Below are positions 5,559 through 6,934 of a stretch of 6,934 nucleotides of DNA, piece by piece. Made by a program: the position numbers and the translations under genes. This DNA comes from Akkermansiaceae bacterium (GTDB lineage Bacteria; Verrucomicrobiota; Verrucomicrobiia; Verrucomicrobiales; Akkermansiaceae): contig JALZVA010000227.1 in NCBI GenBank assembly GCA_023301335.1, positions 1 through 6,934 of the forward strand, in the 5' to 3' direction. Under the pieces are notes generated by a model. That model did not search any database. It had not been told where the DNA came from and saw only the letters and a list, made by a program, of their open reading frames with translations. How positions within the stretch are numbered: position 1 is the stretch's first letter; each line of letters starts with the position of its first letter.

Positions 5559-6425
5559 TTAAGCACCTACTGTGAAGCGTGCGTATTGATTGAGGGTGAT
5601 AGTGTCACCGACCTCTTTACTCTTTGCCTCGAGGAGTGCTGTGATGTTTACAGAGTCGTCTTTCACGAACTTCTGCTCAAGAAGGACTGTCTCACTGTAG
5701 AATTTGTTGATCTTACCTTTAAGGATGTTCTCGATGATTTGGGCTGGCTTGCCCTCTGCTTCGAGTTGCTTACGGTTGATTTCATTTTCAGTTTCGATAG
5801 CTGATCCGTCGATACCTTCACGGTTAAGCGCCTGTGGAGCCATTGCCGCGATATGGAGTGTGAGGTCGCTGATGAGTTCCTGGAATGCAGGGTTCTCTTT
5901 AGTCGCCTGATTAGTGATGCCTAGTTCAACGAGCACTCCAACCTTACCACCCATGTGGATGTAGGAAGTAACTGCTGCATTCTCATTAGAGAAACGAGCA
6001 AGCTCAGAGATTTTGATCACTTCACCGAGTTCTGCGAACTTTGCGCCGAATGTCTTCTCAACATTAGACTCACCGAATGAAACGGCGAGAGCAGAGTCGA
6101 TATCTGTAGCACCACCTTCAGCAACTGCCTGAGTGATTTCAGAAACGAAGGACTGGAAGTCGTCATTTTTTGCTACGAAGTCAGTCTCACAGTTCACTGC
6201 GATGAGTAAACCTGTAGATCCACATGAAGAAACAAAAGCTGAAGTAATTCCTTCAGATGTTTCGCGGTCAGCACGGTCGTTACGCTTGGCTTCTCCCTTT
6301 TCACGGAGAAGTTTTACAGCTTCGTCCATGTCACCGTTTGTCTCAGTGAGGGCTTTCTTGCAGGACATCATACCTGCATTCGTGATTTTGCGGAGTTCTT
6401 GAACCGCTGATGCTGTGATAGCCAT
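5559..6425 (-). CDS. tsf: Translation elongation factor Ts
   Basis: EF-Ts is the cytoplasmic guanine nucleotide exchange factor that removes GDP from EF-Tu. The 288 residues match the usual length (E. coli 283). The N-terminal UBA-like domain (about 5-40) has VQELRKITNAGMMSCKKALTET in the family arrangement. TDFVAKND (81-88) is the signature that contacts EF-Tu. The core continues with ALAVSFGE, YIHMGGKVGVLVEL (about 155-168), LHIAAMAPQAL and the coiled-coil/helical region with KINKFYSETVLLEQKFV near 238-254. Small oddities are TNAGMMSC where many species have TGAGMMDC. The ATG at 6425 has no Shine-Dalgarno (TTAAATAATTACACATT precedes it). It lies 32 bases after rpsB on the same strand, the standard rpsB-tsf operon. 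A small inverted repeat, AGGTG with CACCT (5554-5568), spans the stop codon. Confidence 0.98.
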   Translation of the reverse strand: MAITASAVQELRKITNAGMMSCKKALTETNGDMDEAVKLLREKGEAKRNDRADRETSEGITSAFVSSCGSTGLLIAVNCETDFVAKNDDFQSFVSEITQAVAEGGATDIDSALAVSFGESNVEKTFGAKFAELGEVIKISELARFSNENAAVTSYIHMGGKVGVLVELGITNQATKENPAFQELISDLTLHIAAMAPQALNREGIDGSAIETENEINRKQLEAEGKPAQIIENILKGKINKFYSETVLLEQKFVKDDSVNITALLEAKSKEVGDTITLNQYARFTVGA

Positions 6426-6457
6426 AATGTGTAATTATTTAAGGATTTAAAAAATAC

Positions 6458-6934
6458 TTAGTCTTTCTTTGCAACCGCCATAGAATCTACGAGATTCTGA
6501 AGAAGGAGACAGATGGAGCGGATAGCGTCATCGTTTCCTGGGATTGGGTAATCAACCTTAGTTGGATCAGCATTCGTATCAACGATAGCGACCACTGGGA
6601 TGTTCAGACGGCGTGCTTCTGCCACTGCGATAGATTCCTTAGCTGAGTCAACGATAACGATGGCGTCAGGGAGCTTGTCCATGCCGCGCACACCGTCGAG
6701 GTTACGCTTAAGTTTTTCACATTCACGACCGAGTGCAGAGAGTTCCTTCTTGGACATGCTCTTATACTCAGGCTGCTTTTCGATAGACTCCAAGTAATGA
6801 AGACGTTCGACTGAGCGGCGAATAGTTGTGAGGTTAGTGAGTGTTCCACCCAACCAACGGTGGTTAACGAAGTAGTGACCTGTAGCAAGTGCAGCTTCGC
6901 TGACTGCTTGCTGAGCTTGACGCTTACATCCTAC
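6458..6934 (-). CDS. rpsB: 30S ribosomal protein S2 (partial, N-terminus beyond window)
   Basis: S2 binds the back of the 30S subunit and is needed for S1 attachment. The frame runs open to the window edge: 158 residues plus the stop are present, so about 80-90 N-terminal residues lie outside. The visible part begins VGCKRQAQQAVSEAA and contains the family signature YFVNHRWLGGTLTNL. A methionine start at 6853 would be false, because that codon is the TTG for Leu in RWLGG. Further landmarks are LDGVRGMDKLPDAIVIVD and the strongly conserved VDTNADPTKVDYPIPGNDDAI, followed by a short KKD end. tsf follows after 32 bases. In other bacteria S2 represses this operon through the leader before rpsB, which is not in view. 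Confidence 0.98.
   Translation of the reverse strand, partial: VGCKRQAQQAVSEAALATGHYFVNHRWLGGTLTNLTTIRRSVERLHYLESIEKQPEYKSMSKKELSALGRECEKLKRNLDGVRGMDKLPDAIVIVDSAKESIAVAEARRLNIPVVAIVDTNADPTKVDYPIPGNDDAIRSICLLLQNLVDSMAVAKKD

Noticed and set aside
6604..6888. Overlapping 94-residue frame on the - strand within rpsB, and a + strand frame at 6600-6797
   Set aside because: Both are out-of-frame shadows of rpsB, whose protein matches S2 throughout.

Overview
The window looks like a piece of a bacterial chromosome of moderate, slightly AT-leaning composition. The best guess at origin is a member of the Verrucomicrobiota, possibly marine. This rests on a secreted protein that ends in a textbook PEP-CTERM tag (VPEP, a short hydrophobic stretch, then RRRR) and on a TMTC-like multi-spanning membrane protein fused to TPR repeats. 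Both are common in that phylum. Several genes also start without a good Shine-Dalgarno sequence. No rRNA or other phylogenetic marker beyond ribosomal proteins is present, so the assignment is an inference.

Layout: two translation operons point inward and flank about 4.6 kb of other genes. On the left, on the + strand, are rpmI (L35) and rplT (L20). They are separated by an unusually structured 158-bp spacer, and rplT is closed by a strong intrinsic terminator. Next, on the - strand, come tcdA (tRNA t6A37 cyclase) and a short HscB-like J-domain co-chaperone, overlapping by ATGA. A divergent 300-bp region with a perfect 12-bp palindrome separates tcdA from a + strand gene for a secreted PEP-CTERM protein, which has its own terminator. 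After it, still on the + strand, is a 582-residue membrane protein with a GT-C/TMTC-like N-terminal part and about five C-terminal TPRs. On the right, on the - strand, are rpsB (S2, cut by the window edge) and tsf (EF-Ts), ending in a terminator that fits only - strand transcription.

How the genes may work together: rpmI/rplT and rpsB/tsf supply ribosome parts and an elongation factor, and tcdA modifies the tRNA base that reads ANN codons. So most of the window serves translation. The J-protein coupled to tcdA may tie tRNA modification to Fe-S or sulfur metabolism. The PEP-CTERM protein and the TMTC-like protein form an envelope-related pair, and the second could glycosylate or otherwise help export the first. 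No mobile element, CRISPR array, tRNA or rRNA was seen. The points most worth a second look are the complete lack of Lys and Arg in the exported part of the PEP-CTERM protein, the tcdA/HscB-like coupling, and the structured L35-L20 spacer.
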